From contig NZ_JBLZMW010000007.1 of assembly GCF_048553275.1 (NCBI RefSeq), forward strand, positions 124,001 to 188,000: 64,000 nt of DNA. Direction: 5' to 3'. Shown here one piece after another: positions 39,489-47,913 of the stretch. Made by a program: the position numbers and the translations under genes. The first letter of the stretch is position 1; every line of letters starts with the position of its first letter. The DNA comes from Pacificoceanicola sp048553275. GTDB taxonomy: Bacteria; Pseudomonadota; Alphaproteobacteria; Rhodobacterales; Rhodobacteraceae. The notes below the pieces were generated by a model. That model did not search any database. It saw only the letters and a program-made list of their open reading frames with translations, and was not told the origin of the DNA.

Positions 39489-41012
39489 TCAGACGCGGCC
39501 TCCGGCACTCATCTGCTCAAGGAAATCGTCCGCCTGCGCCAGCACCGCCTTGCGCTTGTCTGCGTCCATCCGGTCCCACGTCCGGTACATGTTCCCCATT
39601 CGGCCATTGCCCTCGAACCGTTCCCGATGCCGGTCGAGAAAATGCCAGTAGAGCAAATTGAACGGACAAGCGCCGTCCCCCACCTTCGTCTTCACATCGT
39701 AAGCGCATGTGCTGCAATAATCCGACATCTTGTCGATGTAATTGCCCGAGGAGACATAGGGCTTGGACGCAATCACGCCGCCATCGGCGAATTGGCTCAT
39801 CCCTACGGTGTTCGGTGCTTCGACCCACTCGAACGCATCAATGTAAACGCTCAGGTACCATTCATGCACCTCCGCCGGGTTCACCCCGGCCAGAAGCGCG
39901 AAATTCCCCGTCACCATCAACCGCTGGATGTGGTGGGCATAGGCCTCTTCCTTGGTCTGGGCAACGGCCTGCCTCATGCAGCGCATCTTCGTCTCCGCGC
40001 CCCAGTACAGCGGCGGCAAGCCCCGCTGATGGTTCAGCCGGTTGCGACGCGGATACTCCGGCCCCTCATGAAAGTAGATGCCCCGCACGTATTCGCGCCA
40101 GCCGATGATCTGCCGGATGAACCCCTCCACGGCGTTCAGCGGCGCATCCCCCGCGCGATAGGCCGCCTCAGCCGCCTGACATACCTCAAGCGGGTCCAGC
40201 AACCCGATGTTCATATAGGCCGACAGCAGCGCATGGTACAAAAACCGCTCGCTATCCAGCATCGCATCCTGATAATCGCCGAACTTCGGCAATCCATGCG
40301 TGATGAAATGGGCCAGCGCCCGTTTGGCCTGTCCCGGCTCCGTCGCATAATGGAACGGCCGCAGATCACCGAATGTCTTGCCAAACCGCGCCTCCACCAG
40401 ATCCAGCACCGCCGCCACCGTATCGTCCGGCGTGAACTGCATCGGCGCCGTGTTGATCGTGTCGGGCGCGGGCTTGCGGTTTTCGTGATCGTAATTCCAC
40501 TTGCCACCCTCAGGCCCGTCACCATCCATCAACAGACCGGTCTTGCGTCGCATATCGCGGTAGAAATACTCCATCCGCAGCGCCTTGCGACCCCTGGCCC
40601 AGTCCTCGAATTCCTTGTGCGAGGCGATAAACCGGTCATCCTCCAAAATCCGCACCGCCACCGGCGCATTCTGCAGGGCTTCGATCAACCGCCATTCACC
40701 CGGTTCCGTCGCAATCACCTCCTGCGCGCCGGTCTCTTCGGTACGGCGCAGCAGTTCACCGACAATCGAGCCGCTGTTATTCGTGTCATCCAGCTCCGAA
40801 TAGCGCACGTTCCAGCCATCGCTCCGCAAACGCTCTGCGAACTTGCGCATCGCGGCAAAGATCAGCGCGATCTTCTTGGGATGATGCGCGACGTAATCCG
40901 TCTCCGCCGCGACTTCCGCCATCACCACCACATCTGAGCCCTTGTCCGCCGACCGCAGCGCGGCGATGCCCTCACTCAACTGGTCACCCAGCACCAGAAC
41001 CAGACGCGTCAC
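39489..41012 (-). CDS. Iron-sulfur cryptochrome/photolyase family protein (CryB/PhrB type)
   Basis: 507 residues of the FeS-BCP group, either a (6-4) photolyase or a cryptochrome. The N-terminal LVLVLGDQLS starts the antenna-binding domain. The four cluster cysteines are present: one in KMRCMRQ, two in YCSTCAYD and one in GDGACPFN, with the last spaced 13 residues after the CSTC pair as in PhrB. FAD is expected in the C-terminal helical domain (HHIQRLMVTGNFALL, VSSGNYIDKMSDYC). GTG 41012 overlaps the stop of the SDR gene (GTGA) and AAGGAG lies upstream; TTG 41015 is an alternative. Related to CryB of Rhodobacter sphaeroides. Confidence 0.9.
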   Translation of the reverse strand: MTRLVLVLGDQLSEGIAALRSADKGSDVVVMAEVAAETDYVAHHPKKIALIFAAMRKFAERLRSDGWNVRYSELDDTNNSGSIVGELLRRTEETGAQEVIATEPGEWRLIEALQNAPVAVRILEDDRFIASHKEFEDWARGRKALRMEYFYRDMRRKTGLLMDGDGPEGGKWNYDHENRKPAPDTINTAPMQFTPDDTVAAVLDLVEARFGKTFGDLRPFHYATEPGQAKRALAHFITHGLPKFGDYQDAMLDSERFLYHALLSAYMNIGLLDPLEVCQAAEAAYRAGDAPLNAVEGFIRQIIGWREYVRGIYFHEGPEYPRRNRLNHQRGLPPLYWGAETKMRCMRQAVAQTKEEAYAHHIQRLMVTGNFALLAGVNPAEVHEWYLSVYIDAFEWVEAPNTVGMSQFADGGVIASKPYVSSGNYIDKMSDYCSTCAYDVKTKVGDGACPFNLLYWHFLDRHRERFEGNGRMGNMYRTWDRMDADKRKAVLAQADDFLEQMSAGGRV

Positions 41013-41674
41013 CAAGCGATCTCCTTACCCGCATAATCGTAAAATCCACCGGTCAGCGCGGGCGTCAGCCCTTCGATCACCGCCAGAAGCCGCGCTGCCG
41101 CCTCATCCGCCGGAACCGACGGATGCCGGCCGAGGTACTTTTCCGTAAATGCCGTGCGGACCGTTCCGGGATGAAGGCAGACACAGGCCAAGTGCTTGTG
41201 AGTGCGCGCCAATTCAATCGCTGCCCCGTGCATCAACTGGTTCAGCCCGGCCTTCGCGGCACGATAGCTGTACCAGCCGCCCAGCCGGTTGTCGCCAATG
41301 CTGCCCACCCGTGCCGACAGTGACGCAAAGACCGCCGGGCGATCCTTCGGCAACAGCCGTACCGCGTGCTTCAGCACCAGCATGGGGCCAACCGCGTTGA
41401 CCAGGTACTGGTCCGACAGCGCCTTGGCATTCAGGGCGCCGAGGCTTTTTTCCGGTTCCGCACCGCCGATTTCTAGCGCTCCGGTCGCGTTGAAGATCAG
41501 ATCGAACGGCCCTTCCAGCGCGCCCAGATGCGCCGCAACCGAGGCCTCGTCGGTAACGTCCAGCCCGTCGTCCCGCCGTGACACTCCAGTGACTGTCACG
41601 CCTTTTGCCTCTAACGCGGAAAAGATCGCCGATCCGATCCCCCCCGAGTGCCCAATGATCAATGCCTGTCTCAT
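41009..41674 (-). CDS. SDR family oxidoreductase
   Basis: 221-residue short-chain dehydrogenase/reductase. The cofactor motif is IIGHSGGIGSAIF (about 6-18), the NAG-equivalent is FNATGAL, the catalytic serine is in FASLSARVGSIGDN, and the YSYRAAKAG segment gives Tyr and Lys. It resembles the C-factor-like SDRs that often accompany photolyase genes. Its stop overlaps the GTG of the cryptochrome/photolyase gene by 4 bases, so the pair is one transcript. Substrate unknown. Confidence 0.88.
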   Translation of the reverse strand: MRQALIIGHSGGIGSAIFSALEAKGVTVTGVSRRDDGLDVTDEASVAAHLGALEGPFDLIFNATGALEIGGAEPEKSLGALNAKALSDQYLVNAVGPMLVLKHAVRLLPKDRPAVFASLSARVGSIGDNRLGGWYSYRAAKAGLNQLMHGAAIELARTHKHLACVCLHPGTVRTAFTEKYLGRHPSVPADEAAARLLAVIEGLTPALTGGFYDYAGKEIAW

Positions 41675-41704
41675 GCCCGGCAGATAGCGGGCACCGCACC
41701 GGCT

Positions 41705-42787
41705 TCAAGCGCCGCCGACATCCTCCGGTGCAATCGCCACCGTCTTGAGAACCGCATGGCACTCGGCCCCCTCGACGACGCCCAGCGCGGCCGCCGACCG
41801 CCGCGTGATCCGCGCCAGCACCGTTCCCGCAGGTGTGGCAAGCGAAACAATCGCCCCCGGCCCGCCGCCCTCTCGGATCGCCTCGACCCGGCCCGGAATG
41901 ATGTTGAGCGCCGACAGCCCCTCTGGCCGTCCCCGCGCGAGGATCACCTCCTGTGCCGGAATCCGCACACGCAGGCTTGCCCCGACCGCATGGCGCACCC
42001 GTGGCAGATGCAGCCGGACACCCCCCGCGTCCAACTCGCTCAGCCCATCGGCGTGATGCGCGACCACCACGGCCCGCAGCACCGCGCCCGCGCCGCGTAC
42101 ACCGGTCGGCAGCACGCTCGCATCGCCAAGCACCTCTGCCGCCGGCCCCTGCCGCGCTACACGCCCGTTCTGCAAGGCCACAACCGACGTGGCCAGCCGC
42201 GCCACCTCGGCCGGCGCATGGCTGACGTAGAGGATCGGCACCATTGCCTCGTCCCGAAGCCGTTCGAAGTACGGCAAGATCTCCGCCTTTCGTGCTTCAT
42301 CGAGCGCTGCCAAGGGCTCATCCGCCAGGATCAACTCCGGACCCGCCAGAAGCGCCCGCCCGATGGCCACCCGCTGCTTCTCCCCGCCGGACAGGGCGCC
42401 GGGCCGCCGCTCCAGCAGCCCTTCGAGCCCAAGCATGGCGATCACCTGATCCGGTTCCGCCCCGCCACGTCCCCGCGCGAACCAGCGGCCATAATTAAGA
42501 TTCTGCCGCACCGTCAGATGCGGAAACAGCCGCCCTTCCTGAAAGACATAGCCAAGCCGCCGCGCCTCCGGCCGAAGGCACAGGCCCCGCTCCGTATCGA
42601 GCAACACCCGCCCATCCACGGCCACACGCCCGACATCCGGCCGCAGCAACCCAGCGACGGCATTCACGATCGTCGTCTTGCCCGACCCGGACCGCCCGAA
42701 CAGCACCGTGAGCCCCGCGGGCGCCTCGAAATCCACGTCCAGCGTCAGCCCATCGAACCGATGTTTGAGGCGCACCGACAACGTCAT
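41705..42787 (-). CDS. modC: Molybdate ABC transporter ATP-binding protein
   Basis: 360 residues. Walker A GRSGSGKTT (31-39), Q-loop GYVFQEGRLFPHLTV, signature LSGGEKQRVAIGRALL, Walker B LILADEPLAALD, H-loop LYVSHAPAE; then a C-terminal MOP/TOBE-type domain (about 285-355, LSALNIIPGRVEAI and VLARITRRSAAALG) that binds oxyanion and regulates transport. The ATG at 42787 overlaps the modB stop (ATGA). Last gene of modA-modB-modC. Confidence 0.93.
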   Translation of the reverse strand: MTLSVRLKHRFDGLTLDVDFEAPAGLTVLFGRSGSGKTTIVNAVAGLLRPDVGRVAVDGRVLLDTERGLCLRPEARRLGYVFQEGRLFPHLTVRQNLNYGRWFARGRGGAEPDQVIAMLGLEGLLERRPGALSGGEKQRVAIGRALLAGPELILADEPLAALDEARKAEILPYFERLRDEAMVPILYVSHAPAEVARLATSVVALQNGRVARQGPAAEVLGDASVLPTGVRGAGAVLRAVVVAHHADGLSELDAGGVRLHLPRVRHAVGASLRVRIPAQEVILARGRPEGLSALNIIPGRVEAIREGGGPGAIVSLATPAGTVLARITRRSAAALGVVEGAECHAVLKTVAIAPEDVGGA

Positions 42788-43476
42788 GCCCCGCCCACCC
42801 GTCTCGCAGCCCGCCGCGACAGCCACTCAGAGGCCAACAAGGCGCCCATCGCGATGGCCACCGAAATGGCCACCAACCGCAGTGCCGAAGCCTCCCCACC
42901 CGGCACCTGCAGGAAGGCATAGACCGCCGAAGGCAGCGTCTGAGTCTGCCCTGGGATGTTGCTGACGAAGGTGATCGTTGCGCCGAATTCGCCCATCGCC
43001 TTGGCAAAGGCAAGAATCGCGCCGGCGATGATCCCCGGCAAGGTCAGCGGCAGCGTCACCGTCGCAAAAACCCACAGCCGGGAGGCCCCGAGCGTCGCCG
43101 CCGCCTGCTCCAATCCTGGATCGACCGCTTCCAGCGAGAGCCGCATCGCCCGCACCATCAACGGAAAGGCCATGACCGCCGCAGCCAGCGCCGCCCCGGT
43201 CCACCGAAAGGCAAAGACAATGCCGATCTCCTGCAAGGCCGCGCCAATCGGCCCCCGCGTGCCAAACGTCAGAAGCAGCAGATACCCCGTCACGACAGGC
43301 GGCAGGATCAACGGCAGATGTACCAACCCGTTGACCAACTGCTTGCCGCGAAAATCCCAGCGGGCCAAAGCATAGGCTACGAAGAGACCGAACGGCAGCG
43401 AGGCCAGCACCGCCCAGAAGGCCACGCGCAGCGACAGCGCCACCGCCTGCCATTCCTCGGGCGTGAGCCAGTCCAC
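42784..43476 (-). CDS. modB: Molybdate ABC transporter permease
   Basis: 230-residue inner-membrane protein with about five helices and the EAA loop EAVDPGLEQAAATLGASRLWVF for contact with ModC. The start MDWLTPEEWQAVALSLRVAFWAV is usual for ModB. It begins one base after the modA stop and overlaps modC by 4 bases. Together the three genes import molybdate, needed for molybdenum-cofactor enzymes. Confidence 0.94.
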   Translation of the reverse strand: MDWLTPEEWQAVALSLRVAFWAVLASLPFGLFVAYALARWDFRGKQLVNGLVHLPLILPPVVTGYLLLLTFGTRGPIGAALQEIGIVFAFRWTGAALAAAVMAFPLMVRAMRLSLEAVDPGLEQAAATLGASRLWVFATVTLPLTLPGIIAGAILAFAKAMGEFGATITFVSNIPGQTQTLPSAVYAFLQVPGGEASALRLVAISVAIAMGALLASEWLSRRAARRVGGA

Positions 43477-43477
43477 C

Positions 43478-44242
43478 TCAGTCCTCCAGCACCGTGAAGC
43501 CCTGCGCCTCGAACACGGCGCGGGCTTCGGCGCTTTGCAGATAGGTCAGGAAATCATCGGCGGCCGCTCCACTGCCTGCGATCCGCGCGGCCGGATACAG
43601 GATCGGCTGATGGCTGCCCGCTGGGAAATCCGCCAAAACGGCCACGGCGGGTTCAGCCGCCGCATCCGTGGCATAGACGACGCCCATCGGCGCCTCGCCC
43701 AGCGCCACCAGCGCAAGCGCCGCGCGCACATTGTCCACCTGTGCCACCCGCGTCTCCACGTCGGACCACAGGCCGAGGCTCATCAGCGCGTCCTTGCCAT
43801 AGATCCCCGCCGGCACCGCCTCGACCAAAGCCATGGCCAGCCGCCCGGCGCCGAGCCGCCCGGGCAGATCGGCCCAATCGTCCAGTGCTGCGCCCTGCCC
43901 GACAAGCACAAGCGTATTGCCCAGAACGTCACGCCGCGTGCCCGGCTCCAAAAGGCCCAGCGCCGCGATATGATCCATCCAACCGACATTTGCCGAGATG
44001 AACACATCCGCCGGGGCGCCGTGTTCGATCTGCCGCGCCAGCGCCGAAGATCCCGCCAGTGATACGACAAGGTCATGTCCTGTGTCCGCCTCGAACAGCG
44101 GCCCGATCTCGTCCAGGGCCGTCTTCAGGCTCGCGGCGGCAAAGACCGTAATCCGTTCCGCCGAGGCCACGCCCGCCGCGCCAACCAGCGCCACACACAG
44201 ACAGATGAATCGCAGATAACCCAAGTCTCGCCCTTTCCGCAT
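43478..44242 (-). CDS. modA: Molybdate ABC transporter substrate-binding protein
   Basis: Periplasmic binding protein of 254 residues with a signal peptide (about 1-28, ending AGVASAERI). ITVFAAASLKTALDEI, VSLAGSSALARQIEHGAPADVFISA in two pieces, the NTLVLVG strand and the C-terminal LYPAARI are typical of ModA. Start at ATG 44242 from the signal peptide; the frame stays open further upstream. First gene of modABC and divergent from the MsrQ-like gene with 134 bp between; no Moco riboswitch or clear ModE palindrome was recognised there. Confidence 0.92.
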   Translation of the reverse strand: MRKGRDLGYLRFICLCVALVGAAGVASAERITVFAAASLKTALDEIGPLFEADTGHDLVVSLAGSSALARQIEHGAPADVFISANVGWMDHIAALGLLEPGTRRDVLGNTLVLVGQGAALDDWADLPGRLGAGRLAMALVEAVPAGIYGKDALMSLGLWSDVETRVAQVDNVRAALALVALGEAPMGVVYATDAAAEPAVAVLADFPAGSHQPILYPAARIAGSGAAADDFLTYLQSAEARAVFEAQGFTVLED

Positions 44243-44376
44243 CCTGCCCCTGACAAGCCACAGCACCACGACCGGCGCAAGCCCGTCGCAGTATTGCAGG
44301 ATTTTTCGCAAAACACCGACGGAGAATTCAACCTGCCGCGTTAGACCATCGTCCACATCAAAACAGGCACCGTTTC

Positions 44377-44979
44377 ATGACCCGACTAAATCCCTACTGG
44401 CTTTGGGCTTTGCTGGCCCTGCCGCCGCTGTACTGGAGCTATCAGGCTCTCTCATCCGACAATGCCCGCATCATCCACATTCTCGTGCATCCCACCGGCG
44501 AATGGTCCGCGCGGCTGTTGATCATCACCATGATGGCCACGCCACTCGTCATGCTGTTCAAGGGCTGGCGCGGGCCGCAATGGCTCAAGAAGAACCGCCG
44601 CTATCTCGGTGTTGCGGCCTTTGGCTATGCCGCGCTGCACACGCTGTTCTACTTGACCGACAAAGGATCGTTGGACACCATTGTCGCCGAAGTGCCGCGC
44701 TTCTACATCTGGACCGGCTGGATCGCCTTCACCATCTTCATTCCGCTGGCCATAACCTCTATGGACTACTTTGTACGCGTCATGGGACCCCGGTGGAAAA
44801 CGGTGCAACGCTTTACCTATGCGGCTGCCGTGCTGACGCTGCTGCATTGGGCCTCGCTGCACAACTGGGGTCATCCGATGGGCGCGGTTGTCCACTTCGC
44901 GCCGCTTGCCGCGCTGGAAGTCTACCGCATCTGGTACTGGGTCAACAAACGCCGCATGCGCCGCGCCGCCATGGTCTAG
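44377..44979 (+). CDS. MsrQ-like heme-binding membrane protein (ferric reductase-like domain)
   Basis: 200 residues with about six helices. Histidines placed to hold b-type heme are in IHILVHPTGEW, YAALHTLFYLTD and LLHWASLHNWGH. It matches MsrQ (YedZ), the membrane partner that passes electrons to the periplasmic molybdoenzyme MsrP for repair of oxidised methionines. No msrP gene is in the window, although modABC for molybdate uptake is right next to it, divergently. It may be a solitary MsrQ paralogue or another cytochrome of this fold. Convergent with the MarR gene with a 4-base overlap. Confidence 0.8.
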   Translation: MTRLNPYWLWALLALPPLYWSYQALSSDNARIIHILVHPTGEWSARLLIITMMATPLVMLFKGWRGPQWLKKNRRYLGVAAFGYAALHTLFYLTDKGSLDTIVAEVPRFYIWTGWIAFTIFIPLAITSMDYFVRVMGPRWKTVQRFTYAAAVLTLLHWASLHNWGHPMGAVVHFAPLAALEVYRIWYWVNKRRMRRAAMV

Positions 44980-45425
44980 GCGTCATCCCCATACGCTGCC
45001 TTCAGGGCGAGCCCGAGAAACCGCTCGCGCTCGCCTTCATCCAGACCGCCGAGGATATCCTCCTGCAAGCGGGTCACCGTCGGCCGGAAGCCATCGAGCA
45101 GCGCCGTGCCCGCCTCGGTCAACGTCAGGACCCGGGCGCGCCGATCCGTCTCTGAGACCTCCCGCGCCAGAAGTCCCTTGTGCTCCAATCGGTCGATCAC
45201 GCCGCCAATCGTGGCCCGGTCATAGGCGATAAGCGCCGCCACGGTCGCCTGATCGACACCGGGGTTGGCGCCCACCGCCTCCATCGCAGCATATTGCACC
45301 GGCGTCAGATCAAGCCCCGCCGCCTTCGCTTCCGCCTGAAATCTCTGATGGGACAGCTGGTGCAGACGGCGAATCAAATGCCCCGCCATGCGTTGAAACG
45401 CCATTGTTGGCTTGATCTCGGGCAC
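44976..45425 (-). CDS. MarR family transcriptional regulator
   Basis: 149 residues with the MarR winged-helix domain: LTPVQYAAMEAVGANPGVDQATVAALIAYDRATIGGVIDRLEHKGLL in pieces, then the wing SETDRRARVLTLTEAG (about 97-112). MarR proteins of this type often respond to aromatic compounds. Divergent from the FAH-family hydrolase gene, with a TGCAT-N9-ATGCA palindrome between them, so it is the likely regulator of that gene and of itself. Confidence 0.9.
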   Translation of the reverse strand: MPEIKPTMAFQRMAGHLIRRLHQLSHQRFQAEAKAAGLDLTPVQYAAMEAVGANPGVDQATVAALIAYDRATIGGVIDRLEHKGLLAREVSETDRRARVLTLTEAGTALLDGFRPTVTRLQEDILGGLDEGERERFLGLALKAAYGDDA

Positions 45426-45489
45426 CGTGACCTCTTCGCTCTGGATTGCTTCGGCGGATCATACAAAACACCCCGCTCCTCCGGTAGTA

Positions 45490-45508
45490 TGCATTCCAAC
45501 AATATGCA
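45490..45508. promoter_or_regulatory. Candidate MarR operator
   Basis: TGCAT (45490-45494), nine bases, ATGCA (45504-45508). It lies 65 bp upstream of the MarR start and 92 bp upstream of the FAH-family ATG, in a 174-bp divergent space with no gene of its own. Confidence 0.45.
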
Positions 45509-45599
45509 CACATGGCATCCTGCGGGGCTGGAAACTCCCACCGCATTGGCTCTACGGTTTGCAAAACGCGCTTACGCGAACCAAGCAAAGGACATACCC

Positions 45600-46295
45600 A
45601 TGGGCTATGTGATCGACCCCGCCCCCACGCCTTCTGTCGCCGTTGACGGCACCGAAGACCGCTTCCCGGTACGGCGCATCTTCTGTGTCGGGCGCAATTA
45701 TGCCGCCCACGCCCGCGAAATGGGCAAGGATCCGGATCGCGAACCGCCCTTCTTCTTCACCAAACCGGCAGATGCCGTGGTCGACACCGGCCAGACCGTG
45801 CCGTATCCGCCGCAAACCGAAGACCTGCACTATGAAGCGGAAATGGTCGTCGCAATCGGCACCGGCGGACGCGACATTTCAGAGGCGGACGCGCTCGATC
45901 ACGTGTGGGGCTATGGCACCGGCAATGACCTCACCCGCCGCGATCTTCAGAAAGTGGCCAAGGACATGGGCCGCCCCTGGGATTGGGGCAAGGCCTTCGA
46001 CAACTCCGCCATCATCGGGCCGCTCCGCCCGGTGTCCAAGGTTGGGCACCCGGCGTCCGGCTCGATCTCCCTGACCGTGAATGGCGAAACGAGGCAGGAC
46101 GGCGACCTGACAGAGTTGATCTGGTCGATTCCGGAGGTGATCTCGATCCTCTCCCGTTCCATCGCGTTGCAGCCCGGCGATCTGATCATGTCCGGCACCC
46201 CCGCTGGTGTCGGCGCGTTGAAGCCGGGCGACATTTGCACCGCCTCGGTCGTCGGTCTTGCCGAGTGCACCGTCACCATCGGCGCGCGGGACTGA
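45600..46295 (+). CDS. Fumarylacetoacetate hydrolase (FAH) family protein
   Basis: 231 residues of the FAH fold. The metal-binding and catalytic sequence is visible in IFCVGRNYAAHAREMG (about 28-43), LHYEAEMVVAIG (metal ligands E and E, about 77-88), WGYGTGNDLTRRDLQ and IMSGTPAGVGALKPGD. Close relatives act as fumarylpyruvate or acylpyruvate hydrolase in gentisate-type pathways; I cannot fix the substrate. The MarR regulator next to it would suit an aromatic compound as inducer. Start at ATG 45600; the frame is open well upstream but without similarity. Confidence 0.87.
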   Translation: MGYVIDPAPTPSVAVDGTEDRFPVRRIFCVGRNYAAHAREMGKDPDREPPFFFTKPADAVVDTGQTVPYPPQTEDLHYEAEMVVAIGTGGRDISEADALDHVWGYGTGNDLTRRDLQKVAKDMGRPWDWGKAFDNSAIIGPLRPVSKVGHPASGSISLTVNGETRQDGDLTELIWSIPEVISILSRSIALQPGDLIMSGTPAGVGALKPGDICTASVVGLAECTVTIGARD

Positions 46296-46301
46296 GAGCC
46301 A

Positions 46302-46940
46302 TCAGGCGCGGGCGTAGCCAAGGATCGTCCGCACCACTTCTTCGCGCAGGCGCTCCTGCTCCGGATCGCGGAACAGAGCGTCACCGTAGAGCGCCGAAAA
46401 TGTGGGCCGGTTCGAGACGTTGAAGAAACACTGCGCCGAGATCTGCCAGTGCAGCATCATCGCATCCAGATCGGCCCGAAACGCCCCTGCGGCAATGCCG
46501 CGTTTCACAAGGTTTTCCAGATCCGAAATCGCACCGGCATTCACGCTCCGGATCACCTCGGAATCGCTCAAATGCGCGGCACGATGCACGTTTTCGATCA
46601 TGACCAGCCGGACAAGGTCAGTGTTTTCCCGGTGATGGTCAAACGTGAAGCGAACCAACCGCGCCAGCGCCATCACCGGCTCCACACCGGCCAGATCGAG
46701 CTGCGATTCTGCCTCTCGAATACGCCCATAGGCGGCTTCCAGAGCGGCACGATAGAGCCCCTCCTTGTCGCCAAAATAGTAGTAAATCATGCGCTTGGAG
46801 GTCTTTGTTAGGGCGACGATCTCTTCGATCCGCCCACCTTTTAGCCCACTTTCGGAAAATACCGAAATCGCGACACGCAGGATATCGCCGCGCACCGCAT
46901 CCGGGTTTTGCTTCCATGTCTTGCGGGCTGACGGCTGCAT
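46302..46940 (-). CDS. TetR family transcriptional regulator
   Basis: 212 residues. The N-terminal HTH is clear: RGDILRVAISVFSESGLKGGRIEEIVALTKTSKRMIYYYFGDKEGLY read over residues 17-63. The C-terminal ligand domain ends VVRTILGYARA. Start at ATG 46940 with GGAGA upstream. Divergent from the shikimate dehydrogenase gene; two ACC-N4-GGTACAAA repeats lie between. It is the probable regulator of the shikimate/quinate catabolic pair, responding to shikimate, dehydroshikimate or protocatechuate. Confidence 0.9.
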   Translation of the reverse strand: MQPSARKTWKQNPDAVRGDILRVAISVFSESGLKGGRIEEIVALTKTSKRMIYYYFGDKEGLYRAALEAAYGRIREAESQLDLAGVEPVMALARLVRFTFDHHRENTDLVRLVMIENVHRAAHLSDSEVIRSVNAGAISDLENLVKRGIAAGAFRADLDAMMLHWQISAQCFFNVSNRPTFSALYGDALFRDPEQERLREEVVRTILGYARA

Positions 46941-46977
46941 CCGGGTCTCCAACACTGGCAATCGCATAGCACATTTA

Positions 46978-46992
46978 ACCGTATGGTACAAA
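46978..46992. promoter_or_regulatory. Candidate TetR operator, repeat 1
   Basis: ACCGTATGGTACAAA, with the near palindrome ACCGTATGGT. It is 38 bp upstream of the TetR ATG and is repeated 34 bp further on. Confidence 0.5.
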
Positions 46993-47011
46993 ATCTTTTG
47001 ACGGCGAATGA

Positions 47012-47026
47012 ACCATGCGGTACAAA
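47012..47026. promoter_or_regulatory. Candidate TetR operator, repeat 2
   Basis: ACCATGCGGTACAAA, same pattern ACC-N4-GGTACAAA as repeat 1. It lies 24 bp upstream of the shikimate dehydrogenase ATG at 47050, where a repressor would block transcription of that operon. Confidence 0.5.
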
Positions 47027-47049
47027 TTGACCAAACTGCGGAGTCCATC

Positions 47050-47913
47050 ATGACTGACTTTTCCCGATCCATGGCCCAAACGCGCCCTTTCAAGGTAGGC
47101 TTGATCGGACGCGGTATTCAGGCGTCGCGCACCCCCGCGATGCACATCGCCGCAGGTCAGGTCCTCGGATTCGACTACCGCTACACCCTGCTTGATCTCG
47201 ACCAAATGACCACCGAACCGGCGCTCTGTGACCTGCTGGACAAGGCAGAGGCCGAAGGCTTCGCCGGGCTCAACATCACATTTCCCTACAAGAAGCAGGT
47301 CATGCAGCACCTGCACCACCTGTCCGACTCCGCCCGAACCGTTGGTGCAGTGAATACAGTGGTTTTCCGCGATGGGGAGCGTCACGGTCATAACACCGAT
47401 TTCTGGGGTTTTGCCGAGGGCATGCGCCAGCATCTGCCCGGCGCCGATATGGCAACCACGCTCCTGCTTGGCGCGGGTGGCGCGGGCGGCGCCGTGGCCC
47501 ATGCGCTGAAGGCGCTCGGCACGCAGACCTTGCTGATCCATGACATCGACCCGAAGACCGCCGACGCCCTCGCAGAGCAGACCGGTGGCACTCCCGTCAC
47601 CTCCCTCGAAGCGGCCTCAAGGGCCGCGACCGGCGTTGTCAACGCCACCCCGATGGGCATGGCCAAGCTGCCCGGCACCGCCATCCCGCCCGACCTGCTG
47701 CGCGCGGATCACTGGGTCACGGACATTGTCTATTTCCCTCTTGAAACAGCCCTCCTGCGCGCCGCGCGCGCCAAGGGGTGCCGCACTCTCAACGGCGGCG
47801 GCATGGCGCTTTTTCAGGCGGTCCGCGCCTTCGAACTCTTCACCGGGACAAAGCCAGACCCCGCCGTGATGCGCGCCCGCTTCGAGGCCTTTGATACTGG
47901 ATTATCCCAATGA
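47050..47913 (+). CDS. Shikimate (quinate) dehydrogenase, catabolic type
   Basis: 287 residues of the AroE/YdiB family: RGIQASRTPAMH substrate loop, GLNITFPYKKQVMQ with the catalytic lysine, VGAVNTVVF, the catalytic aspartate in HNTDFWGF, nucleotide motif LLGAGGAGGAVAHAL (about 140-154), and GGGMALFQAVRAFELFTG. Oxidises shikimate or quinate to the dehydro form. I read it as catabolic because it is coupled by ATGA (47910-47913) to a 3-dehydroshikimate dehydratase and is next to its own TetR regulator. ATG 47050 follows GGAG; an upstream in-frame ATG at 47008 lies inside the operator. Confidence 0.88.
   Translation: MTDFSRSMAQTRPFKVGLIGRGIQASRTPAMHIAAGQVLGFDYRYTLLDLDQMTTEPALCDLLDKAEAEGFAGLNITFPYKKQVMQHLHHLSDSARTVGAVNTVVFRDGERHGHNTDFWGFAEGMRQHLPGADMATTLLLGAGGAGGAVAHALKALGTQTLLIHDIDPKTADALAEQTGGTPVTSLEAASRAATGVVNATPMGMAKLPGTAIPPDLLRADHWVTDIVYFPLETALLRAARAKGCRTLNGGGMALFQAVRAFELFTGTKPDPAVMRARFEAFDTGLSQ

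Noticed and set aside
39321..40937. Plus-strand open frame of 538 codons
   Set aside because: Antisense to the photolyase-like gene, which has conserved cysteines and a coupled start.
44243..44376. Moco riboswitch or ModE site upstream of modA
   Set aside because: Looked for the conserved elements in the 134-bp space and did not find them.
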